A stretch of 15,503 nt of DNA from Isohypsibius dastychi (taxonomy: Eukaryota; Tardigrada; Eutardigrada; Parachela; Isohypsibiidae). Under the pieces are notes generated by a model that did not search any database, was not told the origin of the DNA, and saw nothing but the letters and a program-made list of their open reading frames with translations. Below are positions 1 through 12,900 of this stretch, piece after piece. The translations under genes and the position numbers were made by a program. Location: NCBI GenBank assembly GCA_034696485.1, contig JAQIWT010000759.1, forward strand, positions 1-15,503, given 5' to 3'. The number at the start of each line of letters is the position of its first letter. Position 1 is the first letter of the stretch.

Positions 1-1826
1 GATGACTGGGAAGGAAACTGTAGCAAAGTTAGTATGGACGTGAGTCGAATCGTCGCGGCACCGAGCAACGAAGATGAGGACTGGGACATGCCAATAGGTA
101 TTTTGTTTTTCATAGCCCGAAACGATTCAGTGTCACTGACTATTTTGAATGAATTTCAGATATATCTGCTGTTGATGATGAAAAGGATGATGATGATATG
201 CCAAAACATGCTCGTCGCAAAATTACAAGCAGTGAATTGAGTGATAGCGAATCGGCCTCGGAACAAGACAAGGATGGCGATCCAGAACCACAAGGAGATT
301 CGGGTGCTTCTTCGGACTCAGATGACAGCTTTGTGGATCGCTCTGAGATCGATCCGGAAGCAGGTGCCAAAGCACGAAGAATTCTACGGAACAAAGTGCT
401 TCCACGGCTGTTACGAAGATCACCTGTGCAACAAGATGTTTTTGATCAAAGCTACTTGGATGGAGGGAGACGTTCCACTGACTATGAAGAGCCGAGTTCA
501 AGCGACGAGGGAAGCTTCACGGCTTCATGCACTGAATCGGAGCGTGCCAGATTGAAGCAGTTGGCGGAAGCCAAGTCTTTCACTATCGGTAAGGCAATGA
601 GAATCAGTCACTTGATTCTGGGTGGAGTGTTTTTTGGGGACGTAATAACTTGTTGATTATATGAAGATTTTTACCTTGAGTATTTTCAGGTGATTGCACA
701 CTTGCGGAGTGCCAGGATTTCTATTTGCCTGCAAAAATCTTGATGAAAGAAGCGATTTTGGGGTAGGGAAGTCAATATTTTCCCGAATTTGGTCAACTTT
801 ACTATCTTTTCTTTTCGTAGCCGTTATATTTGTGAATACCTACATTCGGAAGAGTCCGTTTCCCTCGGAGAGAGTAAGCTTTTCCGGCCATCACAGTTTC
901 TCAGACCCGGTGACCCTGTATATCTCACGCGATTGCCGGGAGAGGCCCGTTTTAATGATGCCAACAGATTTGTTCCTGGGAAAATTTTGAGCGTCGTGCG
1001 CAGTGGAATATTCCGTGTGGAACTTGAGCGAAGCATTCGAGAGTCAGTAATATTTTGACTTCTGGTATTATGGCTGATACTAAATTCCGTATGTTAGGGT
1101 CCTGTTTCGGGATTTGGCGGTTGATCGGGATGATACTCACTATTCCATAAACTTTCCGCAAGACTCGATTCTCGGTGCAGAGAGTGGTCTGGATCCCTCT
1201 GACGAATCCAGGGGCAGTGGAACGGACGATGAACGTATGGATCTCGGTGGGGATACAGACGGGAGTGAGGAAATTCCTGAGCTACCGCGTCGTATGAAGA
1301 CAGTTCGGAAACACGGATCAGTTAGTCCGGAAGATGTGCGCACAAAGTTTAAAGAAGGTACATTTAGCTATTTTGTCTCGCTTGTCCGGATTGTTAATTT
1401 CTCGTCTGATTCAAGCGGACAAAGTCTTTGCGAAATGGAAGGGTGATGGTTACTTCTACTTTGCGACCATTGAGTCACCATGCGCGGACTCGTGCCTGTA
1501 CAAAATCCTCTTCCGCGACGGTGAAAAGGCATTGGTGGATGAAAGAAGTATCTTGCCTTTGGAAAGTGTGGTTCAAGTTGGCAACTCGGTCAATTCGCTG
1601 GTTGATCGTGCCTCGGGGAAAGCTACCATCAAACAAGTGACTGGATCTGGTGGGGATCTAATTTTGTATTTGGAAGTTTTGACTGGTTCTGGTGGGACTC
1701 CGAAAAAGGTTGAAAGGTGAGATTGAGGACGTGTTTATATTCTGTTCGTCTTTCAATGTTCTGCTTAGTAGACATTTGCTGGAGCAGATCGTATTGTCGT
1801 CGGACCAGGCTCAAATGCTTTTGTGA
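1..1826 (+). CDS. TP53BP1-like: 53BP1-like tandem Tudor protein (5'-partial)
   Basis: Exons read as 1-97, 160-588, 690-762, 821-1042, 1098-1357, 1416-1716 and 1769-1826. All phases fit, giving 479 residues (numbered from the window start) plus TGA. The reading frame is open at base 1, so the true start lies upstream. Residues 1-130 are acidic and Ser-rich (DDEKDDDD and repeated SD/SE). Residues about 177-290 hold a more ordered module, and 290-360 are acidic again. Residues 362-479 resemble the 53BP1 tandem Tudor: AKW, then GYFY, then YKILFRDG, a second barrel-like stretch, and a closing helix IVLSSDQAQML. In 53BP1 this fold reads dimethylated H4K20 at damaged chromatin. The exon joins at 1716/1769 and 1357/1416 were chosen because they rebuild the family pattern. 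The protein stops straight after the Tudor pair, whereas 53BP1 and nematode HSR-9 carry C-terminal BRCT repeats. A different Tudor-like chromatin protein is the main alternative. Confidence 0.72.
1416..1826 (+). other. tandem Tudor domain region of the 53BP1-like gene
   Basis: Two exons (1416-1716 and 1769-1826) encode the domain. Using 53BP1 as the guide, the cage positions are W368, Y373, Y375, F393 and D395 in the partial-protein numbering. These correspond to W1495, Y1500, Y1502, F1519 and D1521 of human 53BP1. The residue matching Y1523 is a glutamate (E397). The second lobe runs from about residue 401 to 479 and ends in a short helix rich in Q and L, as in the human domain. The correspondence was made by eye against remembered family sequence, so individual positions could shift by a residue or so. 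Confidence 0.65.
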
Positions 1827-2110
1827 TGAAGTCAGCAAGACAACGGTGTTCTGGTTTTTGACAAATTCATTAAGAAGAATTTACTTTACGTGATTCCAGT
1901 TACCGTAACGTGATCCTGGTTTCGAGTTCTCTTTGTTGATTAACGTTGTTCCGTTCGCTCGCCGAATATCGGACTGACCTTTGGTTTTCGGTGAATTTTC
2001 TCTTCCTGACCGAGACTGACTGTGAGGGCTGGGCACCTCCATGACTTTTTTGTTTCATTCTGTGTTCTTCGTATAATGTACTGTATGTTGCAGAACCCGG
2101 AATATTGGTT

Positions 2111-2116
2111 AATAAA
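2111..2116 (+). promoter_or_regulatory. candidate polyadenylation signal AATAAA
   Basis: This is a perfect AATAAA 285 bases after the TGA that ends the Tudor gene. It supports that stop as the real end of the transcript rather than the edge of another intron. The hexamer is common by chance in AT-rich DNA, so on its own it is weak evidence. Confidence 0.45.
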
Positions 2117-2614
2117 ATTGAGTTCGCCTGTTCTGAGGTTTTAATGTCTCCAAGGTGAAGTGCATCGAGCGTGTTTCCCGTAATGTGATAAGAGCGTGTC
2201 AAATTCACATTCATTTCAATCAAACATTTGCGTTTTCATATAAATAGTATTGTGTTATGTTTTACTTTTAATCGTAAAACCGCTCTGTCGGCCACATTTA
2301 TATCAATGTGCGATCATTTTAATCTGTTTTTTGAATTTTCGTGCATTATGCTGTAATTACAAAGTAATTAATGTGATTATTATGAGCTGAATAATTTAAC
2401 TGGATGCTAAGCTTCGTACTTCACATTCTCACAGCGTACACTTCTTCCCGGCGAAGCAGGAAGAAACGCAGCCACGGTATCCAGTTCGCCAGAAGCGGAG
2501 CGAAATTCATCATCGAAGCGTTATCGAAGCGGAGCGAGATTTTGTTTAACGGGAGGTTGTGCTATGCCGCCAGTGATCTCAATCTCAACGCAAACGCACA
2601 TAACATAACCATGC

Positions 2615-2621
2615 AGTCTGG
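2615..2621. repeat. left target-site duplication AGTCTGG
   Basis: AGTCTGG directly precedes the TAGGG end of the element and is matched by the copy at 3416-3422. Counting one mismatch, the duplication is 8 bp. Confidence 0.55.
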
Positions 2622-2636
2622 TAGGGTTGTGCTTAC

Positions 2637-2650
2637 GAGCAAATTTGCTC
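2637..2650. repeat. 14-bp perfect palindrome in left subterminal region
   Basis: GAGCAAATTTGCTC is its own reverse complement. It sits 15 bases inside the left end of the element. The related string TTACGAGCAAAT occurs at 2633-2644 and again at 3333-3344, in the same orientation, near the right end. Subterminal repeats of this kind often serve as transposase binding sites in hAT elements; that role here is inference. Confidence 0.6.
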
Positions 2651-3120
2651 CTCGTAATTGTAATACGAGATGTATTACAACGTTTTACGTCGTTTTACAA
2701 ACGTAAGGTTGTTTTACGTTGTAGTTTGAATTACTGCTGGTTTGAGTTTCTCAAGTGAAATCAACACAGTATTTAGGCAATTTTGATCACCGGCTTGTTA
2801 AATATTAAACCAGCTCAAAATAACCATATTAATTATTTGTAGTTCGAGGAGAATCTTTTGAATAATCGAATTTCGGACAGGCTGTGTGGTACTATTTGGG
2901 AAGTCAAAGTTTGAGCTTTGAAAATTTTCCGATAAGACAAATTCTCTCAGAATCTATTCTTCACCTAATAATCTAGATAAATTTCTTCAGACCAAAAAAC
3001 GTTAGGCATTGCTGAAAGACGGTTAGATCCGAGGGTGCTGTACAAGAGAAAATCCAACGTTACGGTTGTAATGGACGTTGCAATTCCTCTTTATGGTCAT
3101 AGAACTTGAAATTCACCGCC

Positions 3121-3197
3121 GACTCGAGTGTAACCGTTTTGTGTGAACTACCCGTCTTCTCGAACCCGGGGTTCACAAACCCGGTTACAGTCGAGCC
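3121..3197. repeat. central long hairpin inside the transposon-like element
   Basis: The left arm, 3121-3148 (GACTCGAGTGTAACCG...), pairs with the right arm at about 3171-3197 (...CGGTTACAGTCGAGCC). There are roughly 26 positions per arm, a few mismatches and a short offset. The loop of about 22 bases holds its own small inverted repeat, GAACCC-G-GGGTTC, at 3162-3174. Both arms lie inside the element, well away from its ends, so this is separate from the TIRs. Confidence 0.6.
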
Positions 3198-3415
3198 GTT
3201 GCAAAATTCGAGGGCTAATTCTTGCTGGAAGAGTCACGAATGATAAATGTGCTGGGATACCCCGCACGAGCTACTTACGACCTTACAAGCACCTTACGAG
3301 CTTACAAACGTAAAACGACGTTATTTACGCCATTACGAGCAAATCGAAATTGTAATCGTAATGTACGTATTTTGTAATACGACGAAACTTACGCGTAAGG
3401 CGGTAGCACATCCCT

Positions 3416-3422
3416 AGTCTGG
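3416..3422. repeat. right target-site duplication AGTCTGG
   Basis: AGTCTGG directly follows the CCCT end of the element and matches 2615-2621. The A at 3416 could equally belong to the terminal inverted repeat (CCCTA), which would leave a 6-bp GTCTGG match. Confidence 0.55.
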
Positions 3423-3852
3423 GTAATGGGTATCAGGATTCGGTCTGAACTCTGAAACTGTAGTTCTGTTTTGTTGTTGTTTGGTTCCTCATTGATTGTG
3501 GGAAGTTTGGTAGACGTCGAGGATCCCATCGGTATCGCAATGTGAGTGACCCGAATCAGACCAAGGAGTGTATGATTTATTTTCAACAACGCTGCGAACA
3601 ACGTCGGGAGTTGGGACGCTTTTCCTTTCCTCGCGCACTTATTTATACCGCCGTTAATAATTTTATCAGCATCGATATCGTGAACTACTCGAGTGGATTA
3701 TGGAATTTCTAGTTTGACTACAAACGAGATTTTGCAAAAATTGTAAGGCGATCGAAGAAGACGAAATAATCCGCGAAAAATGTTTTCAGATTCTGTTCCC
3801 GGAACGGCTGGCTGTCCGGAAATCAAAAGAATCGTTGACTGAAACCGAAAAC
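3423..3852 (+). promoter_or_regulatory. 5' flank of the RSK gene with a 3' splice acceptor
   Basis: No coding potential is seen. A TATA-like TTATTTATA occurs at about 3640-3648. A good acceptor, TGTTTTCAG, ends at 3789, 63 bases before the RSK start codon. It could close a 5'UTR intron or receive a spliced leader. Neither a transcription start nor a leader exon can be fixed from sequence alone. Confidence 0.35.
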
Positions 3853-7942
<4,090 letters not shown>

Positions 7943-8166
7943 TGACGTCTCTCCGCTGGCATGGCCCAGACGAGCTGGTTCTTCGGTTTTACTTTGTATT
8001 TTTCCACTGAACAGTTTTTAATTTTTTAATACGTTCATCCAGTTCATTTCGGATCCTTCTGTTTACGGGTCATATTTTTCTGGAACCGTTTTAGTTTTAT
8101 CCCCTTTCGCAATTTAATTTTGTTACCATGTTTTATTAACCAGTGTAGCCGCTTCCGGTGATCAAA
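7943..8166. other. RSK 3' UTR / intergenic
   Basis: This is about 220 T-rich bases with no AATAAA. The only notable point is a usable donor, GTCAGT, at 7920 just inside the last RSK coding exon. It would permit a different C-terminus if spliced, but no convincing partner exon is seen here. Confidence 0.4.
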
Positions 8167-9126
8167 ATGCAGATTCACAGCTTTTGTTTCGTAACTTCCC
8201 CACCCTTTGAAAACAGTGTAGCAGGTGGTCAGACTTTACCAGGAGGATCAGTGTTTAGCCCGACGATGCAGAAGTTGTTCCTTTGAGACTTGGTGCTTAC
8301 GTTCGCACCGACCATGCTTCAATTGCATGGTTGACCTTTTGCAGAAACTGCCAGCTCGAAATCCACTTCGGATATTGTTTTTGTGGAAATAGTGGGGCTG
8401 ATGTATATAATCGGTCACTCCTGGTATGACTGGGACATTCGGTTCCGAGAACTCATAGACATGTTTTCCAGTACAGAACATGTTGCTTTTCTGGCAATGT
8501 GGTATCTGCTTGCTATACCGCTTGTGACTGGAGGGGGTTTAGGGATTTGGTTACCTGGGTCAGACCCAAGCAGGAACCATGGCTCTTATTCTACGTCGTC
8601 CTATAGTGAGCCCACTGGTTTTCTTTCAAAATCGGTCCACAGAGATCGGATATCTGCATTATCCTCAACCCGAAGAATTTTTCCCGGATCGCTGTTGACC
8701 AAATCGAGGTCTTCGAAACGCGGAGAATCATCTCGATTCATGGAAGAAGCGATAGGTCTGGACTGGAATTTCGTCGATGTGTGGTACTATGATTTGATTT
8801 TATTTTTTTCAGAGTGTTCACCAGGTGACCCGGCGAGGGCTGTGTGCCCTGGGTTCGACAAGAAAGGACGGTATGGTGGCTTTTATCCCCCGGTCGGTTG
8901 AGTGCGATTGTGTTCCATATATTCCAGGTTTCACTGTATTGATGGTTCTATGTTATGCGATGGTGTAAAGAACTGCCCACGTGGAGAGGATGAGGAACCG
9001 GTAAAGTGTACATAGTGTATTCGGTTTCTAAAACCCATTGATTTTTTGAAACGTTTTTCTCTTTGTATGTAGATACTCTGCATGTTTCACCATTTCATTG
9101 TCAACAACCGGATTAACTTACTCTAG
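8167..9126 (+). CDS. small membrane/secreted protein with one LDLR class A-like module
   Basis: Model: 8167-8224, 8345-8755, 8813-8870, 8928-9000 and 9073-9126 (TAG). The joins are in phase. The last exons read CPGFDKKGRFHC, then DGSMLCDGVKNC, then EDEEPILC. This is the pattern of an LDL-receptor class A repeat: spaced cysteines, CDG, an acidic xDE calcium cluster and a closing Cys supplied by the exon at 9073. The usual third cysteine is not obvious. Upstream, a hydrophobic segment (VAFLAMWYLLAIPLVTGGG, codons from about 8482) could be a signal anchor or signal peptide, followed by a Ser/Arg-rich stretch. The spacer 8424-8471 (48 nt) may also be an intron. 8756-8812 (57 nt) is likewise a multiple of three, so retained forms stay in frame. 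An alternative start is ATG 8461. No specific family member is recognised. The LDLa-like C-terminus is the best supported part. Confidence 0.45.
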
Positions 9127-9948
9127 ATGACGGATTTACGTAATCCACAATGACCTTTTCTATAACTAAACTCAATTCGGCAACGTCTTGCGTTGCGTTG
9201 GCTTATGGCCATACTGTAATGTGGACTACATTAGTCCGGAAGAATCGATCGCTGTCTTTTGAACGACGGTGGTCTTGCATGAAAACTTAACTTTCATTTC
9301 ATTTTATCCTCTGTTGTTTTGCATTAGATTTATTTTCAATTTATACGAAACTGAAATATTATCAATCTAGGATGTAGGCGTTTCATTAAAATGAGCGAGC
9401 AGAAAACATCAGCCATGTTACAGTGTTGCGCCGAGTTTCAGTCCAGAGGCGACCAAAAAGGTCAACGGATTTTGGGATTTTAAAAATCGGATACTTTTAC
9501 GGCTGCTGTCAAAAGCTGAGAAACGCAAGGTCAGAGCACGGAAATGCCTGCTATTAGCCCATTTGGTCCGTTCGTAACAAGAAAGCACTTTACTGCTGGT
9601 GCATCCAGTTTTCATTGTGCACTCCGAACTTGGAGGCATTCAGACGGCTTAAGAAGTTTTTTTGACAGCTCCCAAGAACGGAAACTGTAAACGATAGGCT
9701 TTCAGATTATCAGGTATTCAAGAGTGCATTTGTGCCTTCGTAAGACTTACCTATTGCTGTCAGACAAAAATCTGTGGCGATTAAATTTCAGTCCACGAAT
9801 CGGCGTGACTTGGTAACTTCACTCTTGAACTGGGATTGCATTGTTCTGTTAAACGCTCGCGTGCCGGGTTTTTCCTCTCCATTAGTCGGCAGAATTAGGT
9901 TGTCGGGTTTGATTTCTTTGATGTTCGGCGGACCTTGGTATAGTAGAG
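9127..9948. other. intergenic / 5' flank of the coiled-coil gene
   Basis: No gene is supported here on either strand. The minus-strand open stretch 9418-9639 has no recognisable product. A short hairpin, GGACTA-cat-TAGTCC, lies at about 9223-9237. An ATTAAA at 9385-9390 could end the LDLa-like transcript. An acceptor-like AAATTTCAG ends at 9791, 158 bases before the next start codon. Confidence 0.4.
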
Positions 9949-12900
9949 ATGGATTTGTCAAATACCTTCACAGAATCTACTCAAACTTCAACTTCGGATC
10001 TAATGCAGCTCCATCGGCGATCAAGCAGAAGCCACGATTCCGTTGGGTCGGCTAGAAACCACGATAGTGGAATTCTGACCAACTCTTGGGAGGTGAACAT
10101 TATTCTACCATATGTTTTGTCAATACAGTTATAGTAATATACAGTGTAGTTATATTGTTAGCAATATTCGCAGAGCAACGAGATGTCACCGTCGAGGGAC
10201 CTACTTCGGAAGACTCGCAGCCGCTCGCCAAGCCTAGGACGTTATGTTCTGGATCGCGATCGATATAAGTCACCTACGGACACCATGCGCAGCAATTTGA
10301 TCGCAACTTTCGAGAATATCGAGCTTGAAAAAATTCTTTTGAAAGACGAAAATCGGGATATTCGAGATGAGGTATGGACCGTGCAGTACGCACATACGGC
10401 TTGTTGTTTGTGGTCAACTTTCGACCTTTGTTTTTCCACATTATCTAGAGAAGATTATTCTATAGTTTTTAAATTTTCAGTGGTTCTAAAATATTCCAGA
10501 AGTTTTGTTGAATCAAAGCTACTGAATGCCTTTCAATATTTTCTGGCGACCTTTCTAGATTTCCCGTGAGTAGCAGTTTCTCGTAGATTTCCCGTGTTCT
10601 TGTGTAGGATTTCACGTTGACCAGGACTAATCTGGAAAAACTAACGCCGTTTTCTATTTTGTGGTTTCTGGATGAAGTTTTTTTGATTTAGATGCTGCAA
10701 CTGCAAAACCATTTTCGCTTGTTGGAGGGATCACGTACAAGAGATGCAGAGCGATTTGACCTGCAGCAGCGAGAAGTCGATGCTCTTCGGTTGCAGCTCA
10801 AGGTTGAAAAGGAAGGTCGAACTTCCGTGACGAGCCTAGTGGAAGAACTTCAGTCCGATCTGACACGGAAAACAGAACTCTTGAATTTGTCGAACGAGGA
10901 ACTGATCGAGGCCCGAGATCGGGCGCGGTTACTGGAGAAGCAGGTGAGCCAGATTGCACTTTAAATGTGCTAATGTGCTAACTTACCGTCATATTCACGA
11001 ATAGCTGCACGAAGAAAGCGACGCTCGGGTCCACGTTGAGCGTGTTCTTCGGGAATATCGTGAGGTACGTGTTAAACTAATTTTAGAATATTGTTATGTA
11101 GTTATAATTTAAGTATCTGTCTTAAAGTTTCATTTTGCTGAGTATCAGTTGCGAATATTTTCATTTGTGTACATGCATCTAGAAAATTCATAAGGTAGAT
11201 TTGCAGAGAATGGAAGATTTGTCCAGCGATCTTGACCTGGAACGCAAAGCATCGAGGACCGCCACCGAAAACATGCGCGAGGAGAAGGGGAAGCTGGAAC
11301 AACTCAGAGATGATGTGAGTGACCTTATTATTTTGTTCCTCTTGATATTTTGTTACCTGATCTCTTCGCAGTATAAGGATCTGCAAGAAGCTTGCCGTCT
11401 GGCTGCAAGCGTTTTCGGTGTACCCGCGGCTGATCTGGCTAACCCTAACATCAGCTTGAAAAACGAGGAAGCTTTGCAAAATATACGGCTTATCATCACG
11501 CGGCGGAATGACCTTTGTCAGCATCTGACTTCCACTGCAAGGGAACTTGCTGCTCGGTCTTCTGAAAATACAGAGCTTTCGGATCAAATTCAAAACATTT
11601 CACGAATTTTACGTTTGGAATTTCGGGTTGGTTCGACAATCTGAATCGATGATATCTTTTTACTGAATTTCACTGAATTGTTTTCGGTTACAGGAGGAAA
11701 TTACTCCAAACTCACTGCTGCAGTATGATATATTCACCGAGCAATCGGCATCACTGGAGAATTCCAAAGTTTCAGCTGCTCTGGAACCCCTACACAGTGC
11801 GGTTATTGGATACGTCAAGTTGGAAATGAAAAAGCGGAAAGTGCTTCGCGAGGCTATCGACGCAACTCTAAAGCACTTTAACTGGAGAGCTTTCAGCGGA
11901 TCACGTGCGTAATGATAATTGTTTGTTGCATCTGATTATTCTACCGTATACGATGATAAAAACTCGGTCAACAGTGTTTCTTGTGTTGCAGAGCTTATTG
12001 GTTTGTTGACTGGTATATTGACTGACCGGAAGTCTCTTCTCGTCAGCAACAAGACGGTGTTGGATCGCGTTCTCAGAATCAGAAACCTTTTCAGCGAAAC
12101 TGGTGGACTCATCCGAAAATCACAAAATGAATCTCGTTCCCAGTTAATCGCCTACAAGAATTCGATTATGGTTAATGGAAGACATCAGCTGGATGAAGCT
12201 CTCTACAAGTTTGCAGACTCGACAAAATCTAAACACGAAGGTGTGAGACGATCGATGGATGGTAACTTTCGTAAAAAGCTGATCATCGCGACCGAGAAAG
12301 CTGTTAAGGAACAAGAACAACGACGGGAGGAAGCTGTTCAAGTCGAGAAAACTAAAATCGCCCAGTTGGAAGGCAATCTTTCCAATTTGCAGTCGGTAAA
12401 GCTATTCACTTTCGATGACTCTGATAAAATTTCTTTGTCTCAGTTAATTTATTTCAGGCAATGAAGGCAAAGGATAACGACATCGATCGTTTAGCGGACG
12501 AGATTCGAACTGCGGAGAGTAAACTCTTCCGGAAAACAGAAGAGATACAGCGCTTGCAGGTTCTGAAGAAGCCGACGTTTTATACTATTTTTTTGACTTG
12601 TTTCATTTAGTTTGAACATGCTGCGGAGCTGAAAAACATTGAGCAGACCAAAGTTGACGCCCACACAGCATTGTACCAAAAGGTCACGCGGCTGGAAGCA
12701 GAACTTCTTGACAGCTCGGAGAAATCGAAACGCGACTTGGACCAGCGTGCCAAGCAGATTGCGGCTCTGGATGAAATTGTTGTCGCCAAAGAGCAAAAAC
12801 TCGCTGCATTACAAGCGAAACTAAAGGAGAGGAACGCCAACGTTGAAGGTAATGTGATGTGATGAACGATGAATATGTCAGCAGGACATAGTAATTCCAT

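Larger units (their letters stand above)
1827..2621. other. 3' UTR and intergenic DNA before the transposon-like element
   Basis: This stretch follows the stop of the Tudor gene. It is AT-rich, has stops in all forward frames and shows nothing BRCT-like. A poly(A) signal candidate lies at 2111. Two imperfect copies of a GAAGCGGAGCGA-type motif occur at 2491-2507 and 2525-2541, in a stretch (2404-2706) that stays open by chance and has no family resemblance. I see no RNA gene here. Confidence 0.5.
2622..3415. mobile_element. hAT-like non-autonomous DNA transposon (MITE-like)
   Basis: The left end reads TAGGGTTGTGC and the right end reads GCACATCCCT (then A). These are inverted copies of one another with one mismatch (TAGGGwTGTGC). 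The same AGTCTGG lies immediately outside both ends, at 2615-2621 and 3416-3422, like a target-site duplication. With one mismatch this extends to 8 bp (CAGTCTGG / TAGTCTGG), the length typical of hAT elements. The subterminal regions are packed with TTACG and CGTAA in both orientations, including an inverted pair ACGTCGTTTTAC at 2687-2698 and 3310-3321. The interior has no transposase ORF. At about 795 bp with short TIRs, it fits a non-autonomous hAT relative. No other copy lies in the window to confirm the boundaries. Confidence 0.68.

Noticed and set aside
2404-2706. Open stretch of 100 codons on the + strand
   Set aside because: It runs into the transposon-like element, has no splice partners and no recognisable protein pattern; it is a chance open frame.
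3150-3200. TTCTCGAACCC string resembling a tRNA B-box region
   Set aside because: No cloverleaf, acceptor stem or A-box is present around it; the symmetry belongs to the long hairpin of the element.
9418-9639. Minus-strand 73-codon open stretch
   Set aside because: It has no family resemblance, splice support or flanking signals; it is left as intergenic.
11315-11371. Hydrophobic segment read through between two coiled-coil exons, resembling a membrane helix
   Set aside because: It is a 57-nt stop-free intron with GTGAGT donor and TCTTCGCAG acceptor; T-rich intron sequence naturally translates as hydrophobic residues.
11102-11593. Minus-strand open stretch of 163 codons
   Set aside because: It lies antisense to two well-phased exons of the coiled-coil gene and crosses an intron; its product has no recognisable pattern.
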